A stretch of DNA of 32,949 bases from Bacteroidales bacterium (lineage in GTDB: Bacteria; Bacteroidota; Bacteroidia; Bacteroidales; WCHB1-69): NCBI GenBank assembly GCA_017544105.1, contig JAFYEU010000050.1, forward strand, positions 1 through 32,949, given 5' to 3'. Shown here piece after piece: positions 6,638-15,570 of this stretch. The translations under genes were made by a program, and so were the position numbers. Numbering within the stretch: position 1 is the stretch's first letter; every line of letters begins with the position of its first letter. A model generated the notes under the pieces. The model did no database searches. It saw only the letters and a list, made by a program, of their open reading frames with translations, and had not been told where the DNA came from.

Positions 6638-8731
6638 TCAATGTTCTTCCTTCAGCCATTGGTCGAGCCAGCGGAAGAACTCGCGTTGCCAGAGGATGGC
6701 GTTTTGGGGTTTGGAGACGAAGTGGCACTCGTCGGGGAAGAAGAGGAAGCGGCTGGGGATACCTTGGATCTGGGCTGCATCGAAGGCCTGCATGCCTTCG
6801 GTGTATGGGATGCGGAAGTCGTTGCCGCCATGGATGACCAAAATGGGGGTGTCCCAGTTGCCGACGAACTTGTGCGGGGAGAAGTCATAGCTCTTGGGGG
6901 TCGGATTTTTCCAGTAGGGCCCTTCGATGTCGTGGTTGGCGAAGAAGAGCTCCTCGGTGGTGTTGTACCAGCTCTCGAAGTTGAACATGCCGCAGTGGGC
7001 GATGAAGGCCTTGAAGCGTTTCTCGTGGTGGCCGGCGAGCCAATAGACGGAGAAGCCGCCGAAGCTGGCGCCCACGCAACCTAAACGATTCTCGTCCACA
7101 TAAGGCTCCTTGGCGATGGCATCAATGGCGGAGAGATAGTCGCGCATGCACTGGCCACCGTAGTCGCCGCTGATCTCGTCATTCCATTCGCTGCCGAAGC
7201 CAGGCAGACCGCGACGGTTGGGGGCTACCACGATGTAGTCGTGGGCTGCCATCATCTGGAAGTTCCAGCGGTAGGAGAAGAACTGGCTCACGGACGACTG
7301 CGGGCCGCCTTGGCAGTAGAGCAGGGCAGGGTAGGTCTTCGTGGAGTCAAAGTTGGGAGGCAGGATCACCCACACCAACATGTCTTTGCCGTCGGTGGTC
7401 TTCACCCAACGCTTCTCGGATTTGGCCGGCACAATCTGGTCCAGCACCTCCTTGTTGATGAAGCTCAGCTGCTTCACTGATTTGTCTTTCAGGCTCACGC
7501 TGTAGATTTCCGAGGGCATCGCGTGCGTGGTGCGCGTCACGATGAGCCGGTCGCCACACACCTGCAGGGTGTTGTAGTCGTAATCCCCGTCGGTGAGCTG
7601 CACAAAAGTCTTGGTGGCCAAGTCCAGACAATAGATCTGGTAGGTGGCCTCTTTGCAGGAGGTGAAGAAGATCTTGCCTCCATCCGCACTCCACCCGAAG
7701 TTGGTGGCGTCTTGGTCAAAATCGGTACTATAGTCTATGGCCTTCTGGGTGGAGAAGTCATAGACCATCAGGCTGTGTTTCTCCGACTCGAAACCGTCGG
7801 TTTTCATGTTCCACCATACTAGCTTGCTTCCGTCGGGAGAGAAGACAGGGTCCATGTCGTAGCCCTTGTTGTCTTCCGTCAGGTTGACGGTCTTCTGCGA
7901 AGCCAGGTCGTAGAGATACAGGTCGGTGTTGGTGCTCTCGGCAAAGTCCTTGCCAGTGAGTTTCTTGCAACAATAGACCAGCTGTTTGCCGTCGGGGCGC
8001 CAGGCCACCTCCTCCATGCCGCCGAAAGGCGGATTGGGAGCGTGGAAGCGTTTCCCTTCCAACAGGTCCACGGGCTTGTCCATCTTGGGATAGTCGGCCA
8101 TGAAGAGATGACTGTAGGTGCCGTCGGCCCAATAGTTCCAATGACGATACATGAGGTCGTCGTAGATCATGGCGTTGGCCTCAGGCAAATCGGAATAGCG
8201 TTGTGCGATAGTGGGGTCCAGGCGCACGTTCATCGCGTAACAGACATGTTTCATGTCGGGAGCGTAGCTGAAAGAGTTGATGTCGCCATCCACATGCGTA
8301 AGCTGTTTCACGTGGGATCCGTCAGGGTCGCACTCAAAGATCTGCATGCCCTTGTCATCTGGAAAAAGGTAGGCGATCTTTTGGCCGTCAGGGCGCCAAA
8401 TGGGCTGGGCCTCATCCTGTTTGGTCGTGGTGATACGCGTGGGCTCGCCTCCCTCCACCGGCATGGTGTATAACTCGGCATTGCCCTTGTTGGCGTGGTA
8501 GTCGTAATATTTCACGCTATAGAGGATCGTCTTGCCATCGGGCGACACCTGCACGTCCGACAAGCGGCCGAGGTACCAGAGGATCTGCTCGTCCATCACA
8601 TGCTTGGAGAAGTCTGGGACTTCGCGGTTCTCCTTGGAGATGAGTTCCGCATCTTTCGTGTCCGCTTTTTTGTTCTGACAACTGAAGAAGGCCATAAAAA
8701 TACAAGTTAAAAGTATGAGATTCCGTTTCAT
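6638..8731 (-). CDS. S9-family prolyl oligopeptidase-like serine peptidase, lipoprotein
   Basis: 697 residues from ATG 8731; the frame extends to 8923 but crosses the promoter at 8777-8807. The start gives a lipoprotein signal, MKRNLILLTCIFMAFFSC, with the lipidated Cys at 18. Residues 70-420 form a WD40-like (TolB-type) beta-propeller with repeated SPDGK/RPDGQ motifs. The C-terminal alpha/beta hydrolase domain carries the triad Ser556 (GASFGG), Asp638 (HGGNDFRIP) and His670 (DECHFV). The family cleaves peptides after Pro or small residues, or removes acyl-aminoacyl groups. Position in the envelope is inferred from the lipobox. It is followed 23 bases later by lptG. Confidence 0.9.
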   Translation of the reverse strand: MKRNLILLTCIFMAFFSCQNKKADTKDAELISKENREVPDFSKHVMDEQILWYLGRLSDVQVSPDGKTILYSVKYYDYHANKGNAELYTMPVEGGEPTRITTTKQDEAQPIWRPDGQKIAYLFPDDKGMQIFECDPDGSHVKQLTHVDGDINSFSYAPDMKHVCYAMNVRLDPTIAQRYSDLPEANAMIYDDLMYRHWNYWADGTYSHLFMADYPKMDKPVDLLEGKRFHAPNPPFGGMEEVAWRPDGKQLVYCCKKLTGKDFAESTNTDLYLYDLASQKTVNLTEDNKGYDMDPVFSPDGSKLVWWNMKTDGFESEKHSLMVYDFSTQKAIDYSTDFDQDATNFGWSADGGKIFFTSCKEATYQIYCLDLATKTFVQLTDGDYDYNTLQVCGDRLIVTRTTHAMPSEIYSVSLKDKSVKQLSFINKEVLDQIVPAKSEKRWVKTTDGKDMLVWVILPPNFDSTKTYPALLYCQGGPQSSVSQFFSYRWNFQMMAAHDYIVVAPNRRGLPGFGSEWNDEISGDYGGQCMRDYLSAIDAIAKEPYVDENRLGCVGASFGGFSVYWLAGHHEKRFKAFIAHCGMFNFESWYNTTEELFFANHDIEGPYWKNPTPKSYDFSPHKFVGNWDTPILVIHGGNDFRIPYTEGMQAFDAAQIQGIPSRFLFFPDECHFVSKPQNAILWQREFFRWLDQWLKEEH

Positions 8732-8776
8732 AACAAGCTTGTTTCTAAAAAAAACCGCATCTTGATTTTGCAACGG

Positions 8777-8807
8777 CAAAGATATGTTTTTTTCAAACAT
8801 CTGCTCA
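8777..8807 (-). promoter_or_regulatory. Promoter of the S9 peptidase gene
   Basis: Minus-strand TTG (8805-8807) and TATCTTTG (8777-8784) are separated by 20 bases, close to the Bacteroidota consensus. The start codon at 8731 is about 46 bases downstream. This placement excludes the longer reading frame that begins at 8923. Confidence 0.6.
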
Positions 8808-8950
8808 ATATGTCGGATAATTCTGGTAATAAGCAGGTGAAAGAAGCCTCTTGTCTTTCCGAGTGAGGGCGGCCGGGCCATACTTTCCCCGCCCTCGCTT
8901 TTGATTCGGATTACTTTTTGCATAATTCTTCGTGCATATTGTCAAATCCA

Positions 8951-8967
8951 TATTTTTGTTATTTTTG
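8951..8967 (+). promoter_or_regulatory. Tandem -7 boxes before the type B adhesin-like gene
   Basis: Two successive TATTTTTG boxes, at 8951-8958 and 8960-8967. The second has a TTG at 8939-8941, 18 bases upstream. Start codon at 8999 with an A-rich leader and no Shine-Dalgarno. The boxes exclude the frame start at 8918. Confidence 0.55.
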
Positions 8968-8998
8968 CCGCCCCCTTAACGAAGAAAAAAAAAACAGC

Positions 8999-11680
8999 AT
9001 GTTAAAGCATATAAAAAAAGTATTTGCCGTGATCTTGTGGCTGGGTCTTTGGACCTCCTTGGGTGCCCAGATTGACAATCTGTTTTGGTTCGCCGCCCCC
9101 TATATTTCGCCCAATCACGCACACAATCCCATCACCTTTTGCTTCACCTCGTTCAGCAATCCGGCCACGGTGACCATCTCGCAGCCGGCCAATCCTGGTT
9201 TTACTCCGGTCACGGTCAACCTGAACGCCTACAGCCTTTATACCCTGGACATGACGAGCCAGGAGAACATCGTGCAGACCAACCCGGTCAATACTGTCTG
9301 CAACTACGGCTTTAAGATTGTCTCCACGGCCAACATCACAACGTACTATCAGTTGGGTGCCAACAACAGTGAGATCTACACGCTGAAGGGACGGAACGGT
9401 TTGGGTACCGACTTCATTGTGCCGATGCAGAACTACTTGGTGGATGGTCCGCCCAGTGATGCCAAGAACAGCATTGAGATTGTAGCCACCGAGAACAACA
9501 CGGTGGTGACAATTGTGCCCTCGCGCCCTCTGGAAGGCGGCGCCCAGGCGGGCATCCCCATCATCATCACCCTAAATGCCGGACAGTCGTACTGCATCAA
9601 GTCGGCCGACCAGTCTGCCAACGGGCATCTGACCAACACGCGCATCACCTCTGACAAACCCATCGCGGTCAACTCCACCGATGACTCCGTGGCCAGCAAC
9701 CAAGTGTCGGGTTACTCCGGCCAGGACTTGGTGGCTGAACAGCTGGTTCCCATCGATTACGCCGGTGACCTGTTTATCGCCATGTACAACAACCGTCAGT
9801 TTGAGAATCTCAACATTATTCCCACCCAGGACACCACCCATGTCTATATCAATGGCAGCACGACTCCCGCTGCCACGTTGAATGTGGGGCAGAGCTACAC
9901 CTATATGCCCAGCAACTCGCCGACCATAGCCACGATGATCACCTCCGACAAGCCGATCCAGGTGTTTCAGCTCACCGGTTCCGATGGCGAAGCCGGCGGC
10001 ACCCAACTGCCCGCACTGGGATGTACCGGTTCCCAAGAGGTGGTCTATGCCCGACCTTCCTACTCAACCCATATGCGCCTTTCCATCGTCGTGCCGACTA
10101 GCTATGTCAACGGCTTCACGATGACCTGTGGCAACAACAACATCCCGTTGCCCGCCTCCTCCTTTACCCAGCTGCCCTACAATCCCAACTGGTCCTATTG
10201 CTACCAAGACTTCTCCAACTCTGTCCCTACCCAGACGGTGATGATCTTGAAAAACAACCTCGGCCCCTTCCATCTGGGTATCCTTGACTACTATTCCGGC
10301 ATGTCCTCTTCATTAGGCTACTTCAGCGACTATAGCAGCAACGGGCATATCAACCTGATGATGAACGATGTTTATTGTCTGCATGACAGCATCCCGTTTA
10401 ACTATATCACGGAGAATGTGGACTCCATCCGGCTGATCACACCTGCTGGCGACACCTTGATGCAAGAACCGTTTGTGCTGCAAAATATCTCTATGGCAGA
10501 TGCGGGACTCTATTATGTCATCGCCCACAGTACTACCGGTTGCGACAATGCCTGGGTGCAAGACAGCATCCAGATCCAGGTGGTCAACTCCTATAAGCCC
10601 GACCTTGGCCCCGACCGCTATCTGTGCAACGGGGAGTATATCTATATCGGTACCAACTACTCTGATTCTACCGCTAACTATATGTGGAACACGGGAGATG
10701 AGGATTCCACCATCATGGTGTTGGCATCCGGGGAGTATATCTTGAACATCCAATTGGACAATACCGGGGCGGCCTCCACCTGTCAAAGCTCCGACACCGT
10801 CAATATCTTCTACTATCCGCAGCCCTATGCTGCCTTTGAGGCCAATACCACCTCCGGATGTTCCCCGATAACCATCCACTTCACCAATCAGACTACTCCG
10901 GACACGCTTTCCTACAGCAGTGTGTGGACGGTCTGGAACCAGAACGGCGAGGTGGTCTATTCATCCTTTGATGCTTCCCCCATCTGGGATTTCAACGACA
11001 ACGGCACCTATACGGTCAAGCTGCTTGTCTTCTCTCAGGATGGTTGTGTGGATTCGCTTATAAAATGGGAGTATATCCATGTCTATCCGCAACCGGAACT
11101 GGACTTTGCCGCGACTCCGGAGATCTCGATGATGAGTGAAAACGGGGGTGCGGTGCAATTTACCTCGTTCCTTTCCCAGAATGTGGTTGGCAACCCTTCC
11201 AACCATCTGACCTGGGACTTTGGCGATGGCGAGACCGAGGAGGAGGACTATAACCCCTCTCATACCTATGCCACCTGGGGCGATTATGTTGTCACCTTGA
11301 CACTCGCCACCGATGAGGGCTGCTCCGACCAGGTGAGCCACACCGTGGTGCTGGAAGATGATCTCATCTTCCCGAATGTCATCACCCCTAATGGCGACGG
11401 CATCAACGATGTATGGGCTATCGGCAATCTGAACACGAGCATCAACCCGGAAGATCCGGATGAGTATCGCACCAACAAGCTCTTCATCTATAACCGATGG
11501 GGCAAGTTGGTCTTCGAAGCAGAGAATTATGACACCTACGCCCGCGACGGGCAGATCACCATGGGTGAAAATCCTTTCACTGGGGAAGACCTGTCTGACG
11601 GGGTCTATTATTATTCCTTCTATTACAAGGGCAAAGCCAAGGTGACGCAGTACAATGGCTCACTGACCATTGTCCGGTAA
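8999..11680 (+). CDS. Large T9SS type B surface protein with IgGFc-binding-protein-like N-terminus and PKD domains
   Basis: 893 residues from ATG 8999, giving a Sec signal MLKHIKKVFAVILWLGLWTS-LGAQ. Residues 27 to about 440 resemble the N-terminal region of IgGFc-binding-protein-like proteins found in Bacteroidota and animals (FWFAAPY, ITTYYQLGANNSEIYTLKGRNGLGTDF, DKPIAVNSTDDS). Then come Ig-like segments including DLGPDRYLCNGEYIYIG (compare DLGPDTTICEG in the fragment at position 20). PKD domains follow, around 625-700 and 715-790 (LTWDFGDGETEEEDYNPSHTY). The last 90 residues are a type B sorting domain: FPNVITPNGDGINDVW, IYNRWGKLVFE, GVYYYSFYYKGK, final LTIVR. Likely a surface-anchored or released adhesin-like protein; the ligand is unknown. 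Its end overlaps convergent truA by 21 bases. Confidence 0.88.
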   Translation: MLKHIKKVFAVILWLGLWTSLGAQIDNLFWFAAPYISPNHAHNPITFCFTSFSNPATVTISQPANPGFTPVTVNLNAYSLYTLDMTSQENIVQTNPVNTVCNYGFKIVSTANITTYYQLGANNSEIYTLKGRNGLGTDFIVPMQNYLVDGPPSDAKNSIEIVATENNTVVTIVPSRPLEGGAQAGIPIIITLNAGQSYCIKSADQSANGHLTNTRITSDKPIAVNSTDDSVASNQVSGYSGQDLVAEQLVPIDYAGDLFIAMYNNRQFENLNIIPTQDTTHVYINGSTTPAATLNVGQSYTYMPSNSPTIATMITSDKPIQVFQLTGSDGEAGGTQLPALGCTGSQEVVYARPSYSTHMRLSIVVPTSYVNGFTMTCGNNNIPLPASSFTQLPYNPNWSYCYQDFSNSVPTQTVMILKNNLGPFHLGILDYYSGMSSSLGYFSDYSSNGHINLMMNDVYCLHDSIPFNYITENVDSIRLITPAGDTLMQEPFVLQNISMADAGLYYVIAHSTTGCDNAWVQDSIQIQVVNSYKPDLGPDRYLCNGEYIYIGTNYSDSTANYMWNTGDEDSTIMVLASGEYILNIQLDNTGAASTCQSSDTVNIFYYPQPYAAFEANTTSGCSPITIHFTNQTTPDTLSYSSVWTVWNQNGEVVYSSFDASPIWDFNDNGTYTVKLLVFSQDGCVDSLIKWEYIHVYPQPELDFAATPEISMMSENGGAVQFTSFLSQNVVGNPSNHLTWDFGDGETEEEDYNPSHTYATWGDYVVTLTLATDEGCSDQVSHTVVLEDDLIFPNVITPNGDGINDVWAIGNLNTSINPEDPDEYRTNKLFIYNRWGKLVFEAENYDTYARDGQITMGENPFTGEDLSDGVYYYSFYYKGKAKVTQYNGSLTIVR

Positions 11681-12442
11681 CAGAATCTCTTTCCAAGGGT
11701 ATTGCACATCGGCCAGGAACAAGGCTTGCGGCGGCATGGAGGTGCCCGCCGAGCAGCGGTTTTTGTCTTCAATGATACGACGGAAATCGTCCACGCTCAT
11801 TTTTCCCAATCCCACATCCAGCAGGGTGCCCACGATGGCGCGCACCATGTTGCGCAGGAACCTGTTGGCGGTGATGGTGAAGAGAAGATCATGACCATGG
11901 ACAGTCCATTCGGCCTTGGAGATGTGGCAGATGAAGTTGTTGACCTGCGTGTGCACCTTGCTGAAGCTGGTGAAGTCCTCGTATTGCAGCAATAGGCTGG
12001 CGGCCTCGTTCATCTTGTCCGCATCGGGCTTCCGGTAGCTGAAATAACGGAGGTGTGACAGGAAAGGATCCTTTTGGGTGGTGATATGATAATGGTAAGT
12101 CCTTTCGATGGCATCAAAGCGGGCGTGGGCCTCTGGTTGCACCGGAAAGATACGGTAGATGACGATGTCGGCAGAAAGGTAGTTGTTGAATTTGTCGCAG
12201 AACTGTTCGCAGTTGCCGAGGTCGAGGCCCTCGGGCAGGTCGAAGTGGGCGTAGTAGCAGGAGCTGTTGACACCCGTGTCGGTACGCCCGCAGCCGGTGA
12301 TGGGAATGCGGTCGCAATGCAGCAGTAGCGACAATCCCCGTTCCAGCGTCTCCTGCACCGACGGGTGATGGGGCTGGATCTGCCACCCGAAGAAGGGGGC
12401 GCCGTTGTAGGCCAGGTGCATGAAATAGCGTCGCGACTCCAT
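11660..12442 (-). CDS. truA: tRNA pseudouridine(38-40) synthase TruA
   Basis: 260 residues from ATG 12442; the frame is open upstream to 12961, but that part is a shadow of the aminotransferase gene. It begins RRYFMHLAYNGAPFFGWQIQP, the standard TruA start, and carries the catalytic Asp55 in GCGRTDTGVNS. Later family features include ARFDAIERTYHYHI, FLRNMVRAIVGTLLDVG and SAGTSMPPQALFL. The enzyme isomerises uridines 38-40 in the tRNA anticodon stem-loop. The upstream aminotransferase ends TGA, one base, then this ATG, so translation is probably coupled. Confidence 0.95.
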   Translation of the reverse strand: MESRRYFMHLAYNGAPFFGWQIQPHHPSVQETLERGLSLLLHCDRIPITGCGRTDTGVNSSCYYAHFDLPEGLDLGNCEQFCDKFNNYLSADIVIYRIFPVQPEAHARFDAIERTYHYHITTQKDPFLSHLRYFSYRKPDADKMNEAASLLLQYEDFTSFSKVHTQVNNFICHISKAEWTVHGHDLLFTITANRFLRNMVRAIVGTLLDVGLGKMSVDDFRRIIEDKNRCSAGTSMPPQALFLADVQYPWKEILLPDNGQ

Positions 12443-12443
12443 A

Positions 12444-13691
12444 TCAGGCCAGTGCTTCGAGGATGGATTGGACAATGTAGTGGGCATCTTCTTCTGTGAC
12501 GCACGGGCCGCTGGGCAGGCAGAGTCCCTGTTTGAAGAGAGACTCGGAGACACCATTGGTGTAGGAAGGACTGTGTTGGAAGACGGGCTGCTTGTGCATG
12601 GGCTTCCAGAGAGGGCGTGCCTCAATGCCTTTGCTATCGAGGAAGAGACGCATGGCCTCCACATTGGGGTTCGGTTCGCAGTCGGTATGCAGGCTGTTCG
12701 CTTGATGGACCACGCCGCCTGCCCCGCCCACGGCCCCTTGCACGCCGGTTTGGTAGGCTTTCTCTTGACCCTGAACTTTGAGGTCGGGGTCCAGGAGAAT
12801 GGTGTTGAGCCAGAAGTTGGACGCATAGTGGTGGTCAGGTTCGCCATGTACGGTGATGCCCTCCACTGGCTGCAGCAACTCGGCGTAGAGCTCGTAGAGT
12901 CTCCGATGGTGGGCGATATGCTCCTCGAGCACCGACATCTGTCCGCGACCGATGCCCGCACAAATGTTGCTCATCCGATAGTTATAGCCAATCTCTTCAT
13001 GCTGATAGTATGGATAGGCTTCGCGAGCTTGGGTGGCCAGGAACATGATATGTCGCCATGCCTCCTCGTCAGGGCACACCAGCGCACCTCCGCCGGAGGT
13101 GGTGATCATCTTGTTGCCATTGAAGCTCAGCACCCCGTAGTGCCCGAATGTGCCTAGCACTTGGCCATCCACCCGTGAGCCGAATCCTTCAGCGGCATCC
13201 TCCAAGACGGGAATGTCATACCGATGGGCAATCTCCATGATCCTCCGGATGTCGTAAGGCATGCCGTACAAGGCTACCGGGATGATGGCCTTGGGCTTGC
13301 GGCCAGTCTGCTCAAGACGGTCGATGATGGCCTTCTCCAACAAGACAGGATCCATGTTCCAGCTGTGAGGCTCACTGTCGATGAAGACGGGTGTGGCACC
13401 GAGGTAGGTCACGGGGTTGGAAGAGGCGCAGAAGGTGAACGACTGTACCAACACCTCATCGCCCGGCTTTACACCACAGGCTATCAGACCCAGATGGACC
13501 GCTGCCGTGCCCGAGGAGAGGGCCACCACCCGCTTGTCCTGGCCAACAAAGGCTTCCAGATCTTTTTCAAAACCGTTGACATTGGGTCCCAACGGCACCA
13601 CCCAGTTGGTGTCAAAGGCCTCCTTGACATATTGCTGCTCAAGGCCGGCCTCACTCATGTGTGCCAAACAGAGGTATATTCGTTTTTCCAT
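12444..13691 (-). CDS. DegT/DnrJ/EryC1/StrS-family PLP-dependent sugar aminotransferase
   Basis: 415 residues. Family landmarks: LSSGTAAVHLGL (57-68), SFTFCASSNPVTYLGATPVFID, cofactor-binding Asp165 in VLEDAAEGFGS, and Schiff-base Lys194 in FNGNKMITTSGGG. The C-terminal part includes NYRMSN and ARPLWKPMHKQPVF, as in PglE-type UDP-4-keto-sugar aminotransferases. Compared with the usual length there is a Gly/Ala/Val-rich segment near 305-335 (KAYQTGVQGAVGGAGGVVHQ) between the C-terminal strands. I believe some Bacteroidota homologues share it but could not check. The likely role is making an amino sugar for surface polysaccharide or protein glycosylation. It heads a unit with truA and lies after a repeat-filled gap behind the PglC-like gene. 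Confidence 0.88.
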   Translation of the reverse strand: MEKRIYLCLAHMSEAGLEQQYVKEAFDTNWVVPLGPNVNGFEKDLEAFVGQDKRVVALSSGTAAVHLGLIACGVKPGDEVLVQSFTFCASSNPVTYLGATPVFIDSEPHSWNMDPVLLEKAIIDRLEQTGRKPKAIIPVALYGMPYDIRRIMEIAHRYDIPVLEDAAEGFGSRVDGQVLGTFGHYGVLSFNGNKMITTSGGGALVCPDEEAWRHIMFLATQAREAYPYYQHEEIGYNYRMSNICAGIGRGQMSVLEEHIAHHRRLYELYAELLQPVEGITVHGEPDHHYASNFWLNTILLDPDLKVQGQEKAYQTGVQGAVGGAGGVVHQANSLHTDCEPNPNVEAMRLFLDSKGIEARPLWKPMHKQPVFQHSPSYTNGVSESLFKQGLCLPSGPCVTEEDAHYIVQSILEALA

Positions 13692-13714
13692 AGTATGGTC
13701 TTTTTTTGAGCGTG

Positions 13715-13722
13715 CAAAGATA
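13715..13722 (-). promoter_or_regulatory. -7 box for the aminotransferase-truA unit
   Basis: TATCTTTG on the minus strand, 23 bases before ATG 13691. No convincing -33 element is visible; the expected position falls in the GTTGAA-word repeat. Confidence 0.5.
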
Positions 13723-13727
13723 GGAAA

Positions 13728-13920
13728 AATGTTGAAGTGTTGAAATGTTGAAGTGTTGGGGGCTCGTTCGTGTCGTGCCCTATGGGGTGATGAACCCGAT
13801 GAAAGACTAAAAAACTAAGAAGTTAAGAAACTAAGAAATGAAGGGGTATCTCCGTAGTTCAAAGTTCAACGTCAACGTTCATAGCTCACAGTTCCAGGTT
13901 TCAACTGACAACTGATCGCT
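13728..13920. repeat. Intergenic word-repeat patch (GTTGAA / AACTAAG / TTCAAAG words)
   Basis: The 239-base gap between the aminotransferase and the sugar transferase holds no gene. It contains short degenerate words: GTTGAA repeats at 13731-13758 and a 28-base element at 13758-13785 also found near comEC. AACTAAG/AGTTAAG words follow at 13808-13838, then complementary TTCAAAGTTCAACG words at 13856-13885 and AACTGACAACTGATC at 13904-13918. Left-side GTTGAA words and right-side TTCAAC words are complementary, so a transcript could fold. Function unknown. Confidence 0.7.
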
Positions 13921-13930
13921 GCCAGCTCCC

Positions 13931-14545
13931 TCAGATCTCTTCCTCCGCGTACCTCATCTTGCGGCCCGTCACGGTGGCGAAGATGATTTTGATGTCGCTC
14001 CAGAAAGAGTAGTGATGCAGGTAGTAGCGGTTGAGGCGCACCTTGTCGGGGAAGATGACCTCGTCGTTGTATCTTTGCGGGTCTTCCACGGCGGCGAGGA
14101 GCTCTTCTTCGTTGCGGTACTTCAAGGAGGCGGGGCCCGTGATGCCGGGTCGTAGCAACAGCACTTCGCGGTCATCGCCGGTGAGGGCATCCGCATAGCC
14201 GGGCACGTCGGGGCGCGGTCCCACGAAGCTCATGTCGCCGATGAGCACGTTCCACAACTCCGGCAGCTCGTCGATTTTGTACTTGCGCAAGGTGGCCCCC
14301 AGGGGCGTGATGCGCGACTCGCCCGCAACAGAAACCGATGAGCCCCCATGGCCCACCACCATCGTGCGGAACTTGTAGATGGTGAACAGCCGTCCATGGC
14401 GGCCTACCCGCTGCTGGGTGAACAGGACCGGTCCACCTGGCATCTTTATCCGTATCAGGAGGGCTACCACACAAAGAACTGGACTGAACACAATCAGTCC
14501 GAAGAAGGCGACGATGCGGTCGAAGAGATATTTCAAAGTCATCAT
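13931..14545 (-). CDS. PglC/WcaJ-type polyprenyl-phosphate sugar-1-phosphate transferase (monotopic)
   Basis: 204 residues, the size of a minimal catalytic-domain enzyme such as PglC. It has one N-terminal re-entrant hydrophobic helix (VAFFGLIVFSPVLCVVALLI), then the family signatures QQRVGRHGRLFTIYKFRTM, the catalytic Asp-Glu dyad in KYKIDELPELWNVL, and DMSFVGPRPDVPGY. The C-terminal GITGPASLKYR is also typical. The enzyme moves a sugar-1-phosphate from a UDP-sugar to undecaprenyl phosphate, starting a glycan. It begins one base after the stop of the glycosyltransferase (TAG, T, ATG ATG). Co-location with a PglE-like aminotransferase suggests an acetamido-sugar primer; that is inference. Confidence 0.92.
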   Translation of the reverse strand: MMTLKYLFDRIVAFFGLIVFSPVLCVVALLIRIKMPGGPVLFTQQRVGRHGRLFTIYKFRTMVVGHGGSSVSVAGESRITPLGATLRKYKIDELPELWNVLIGDMSFVGPRPDVPGYADALTGDDREVLLLRPGITGPASLKYRNEEELLAAVEDPQRYNDEVIFPDKVRLNRYYLHHYSFWSDIKIIFATVTGRKMRYAEEEI

Positions 14546-14546
14546 A

Positions 14547-15542
14547 CTACTTTTTTCTTTTGATAAAAGGAAGAGAACAGAGACCCGCCAGGGAGCCTAG
14601 GCCGTAGGAGAGGTGCAGGACGAAGAAACTCTCCACCAACCTGATGAAGCTGAGGCCTTTGGTGCGTGACAACCGGATGCTGACGATGCTGATGAGGGTG
14701 AGGTAGGCCAGCAGGCTGGCGGCTCCGACCAACCATAGAGGATGCCAGAAGAGGCCGGCGATCAGTGGCAGCAGGAGGGAGAGCAGGAAGAGCAACGGGA
14801 TGAAATGACGCAGAGAAAGCGCATTCATCTCCTGGGTGTAATAGACGGTCAGGATGTTCCATTTGCCGTTGCTGTAGTTGTTACGGAAGAGCTTGTCGAA
14901 GGTCTCGCGGGCATAGTAGGTGCAGTAGGTGTCGGGGATAAGATAGATGTGCCCGCCTCCCCGGATGATGCGCTTGTTGAGCTCGATGTCCTGGTTGCGG
15001 GTCAGTCGGGTGTCGTACATGCCATACTTGTCAAAGACCTCCCGTTTCCAGCAGCCAAAGGGGACGGTGTCCACCTCCTGGACCTCCTTGATGCCGGTGC
15101 GGAACAGGGCATTGCCAACCCCGAACTTGTTGCTGAGCACCTCCCGGATGGCCAATGCCTTGGGGGTCTTGTGCAGTACATCAGTCTGGCAGACAGCCCC
15201 CACATTGTCGGCCCCCAGCTCATGAAGCCTGCGTACCAAGGTGGAGAAATAGTTGGTAGGGTAGCTGGCATGGGCATCCAGCCGCATGATGATCTCCCCA
15301 CGGGCCTCCGCGATGCCCCGGTTCATCGCCCAAGGCGCTGTGTGTTCGGGGTTGTCCAACAGGCGGAGGTTCGGATAACGTGACATGTGGTCGCGGATGA
15401 TCTCCCGGGTGCGGTCGCTGCTCATGCCGTCCACCAACAAGACCTCCAAGTCATCTTTGGGATAGTCTTGCGCCATGATGGACTCGATGCAGGCTGCAAT
15501 GTATTTTTCTTCGTTGTATATGGGACAAATAACGGAAAGCAT
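14547..15542 (-). CDS. ExoA-like family 2 glycosyltransferase, membrane anchored
   Basis: 331 residues. Residues 1-230 are a GT-A fold: LSVICPIYNEEKYIAACIES, LLVDGMSSDRT, APWAMNRGIAEARGEII and the metal-binding region MRLDAHASYP. The acceptor-side motifs are PFGCWKREVFDKYGMYD and RNQDIELNKRI. The C-terminus has two to three hydrophobic segments (about 245-265, 268-290, 305-325), as in succinoglycan ExoA, which adds a sugar to a lipid-linked intermediate at the inner membrane. It lies between the GH5-like gene (28-base gap) and the PglC-like gene (one-base gap), so it probably acts on the lipid-linked sugar made by that transferase. Confidence 0.9.
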   Translation of the reverse strand: MLSVICPIYNEEKYIAACIESIMAQDYPKDDLEVLLVDGMSSDRTREIIRDHMSRYPNLRLLDNPEHTAPWAMNRGIAEARGEIIMRLDAHASYPTNYFSTLVRRLHELGADNVGAVCQTDVLHKTPKALAIREVLSNKFGVGNALFRTGIKEVQEVDTVPFGCWKREVFDKYGMYDTRLTRNQDIELNKRIIRGGGHIYLIPDTYCTYYARETFDKLFRNNYSNGKWNILTVYYTQEMNALSLRHFIPLLFLLSLLLPLIAGLFWHPLWLVGAASLLAYLTLISIVSIRLSRTKGLSFIRLVESFFVLHLSYGLGSLAGLCSLPFIKRKK

Positions 15543-15570
15543 GATGAGTAGAGGTTTGTAAACAATGATA

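Noticed and set aside
12443-12961. N-terminal extension of the truA frame
   Set aside because: The added 173 codons are Ser/Arg/Pro-rich, overlap the aminotransferase in another frame, and the canonical TruA start follows ATG 12442.
13731-13920. Mobile element ends in the repeat patch
   Set aside because: No transposase, no defined terminal inverted repeats and no target duplication could be seen.
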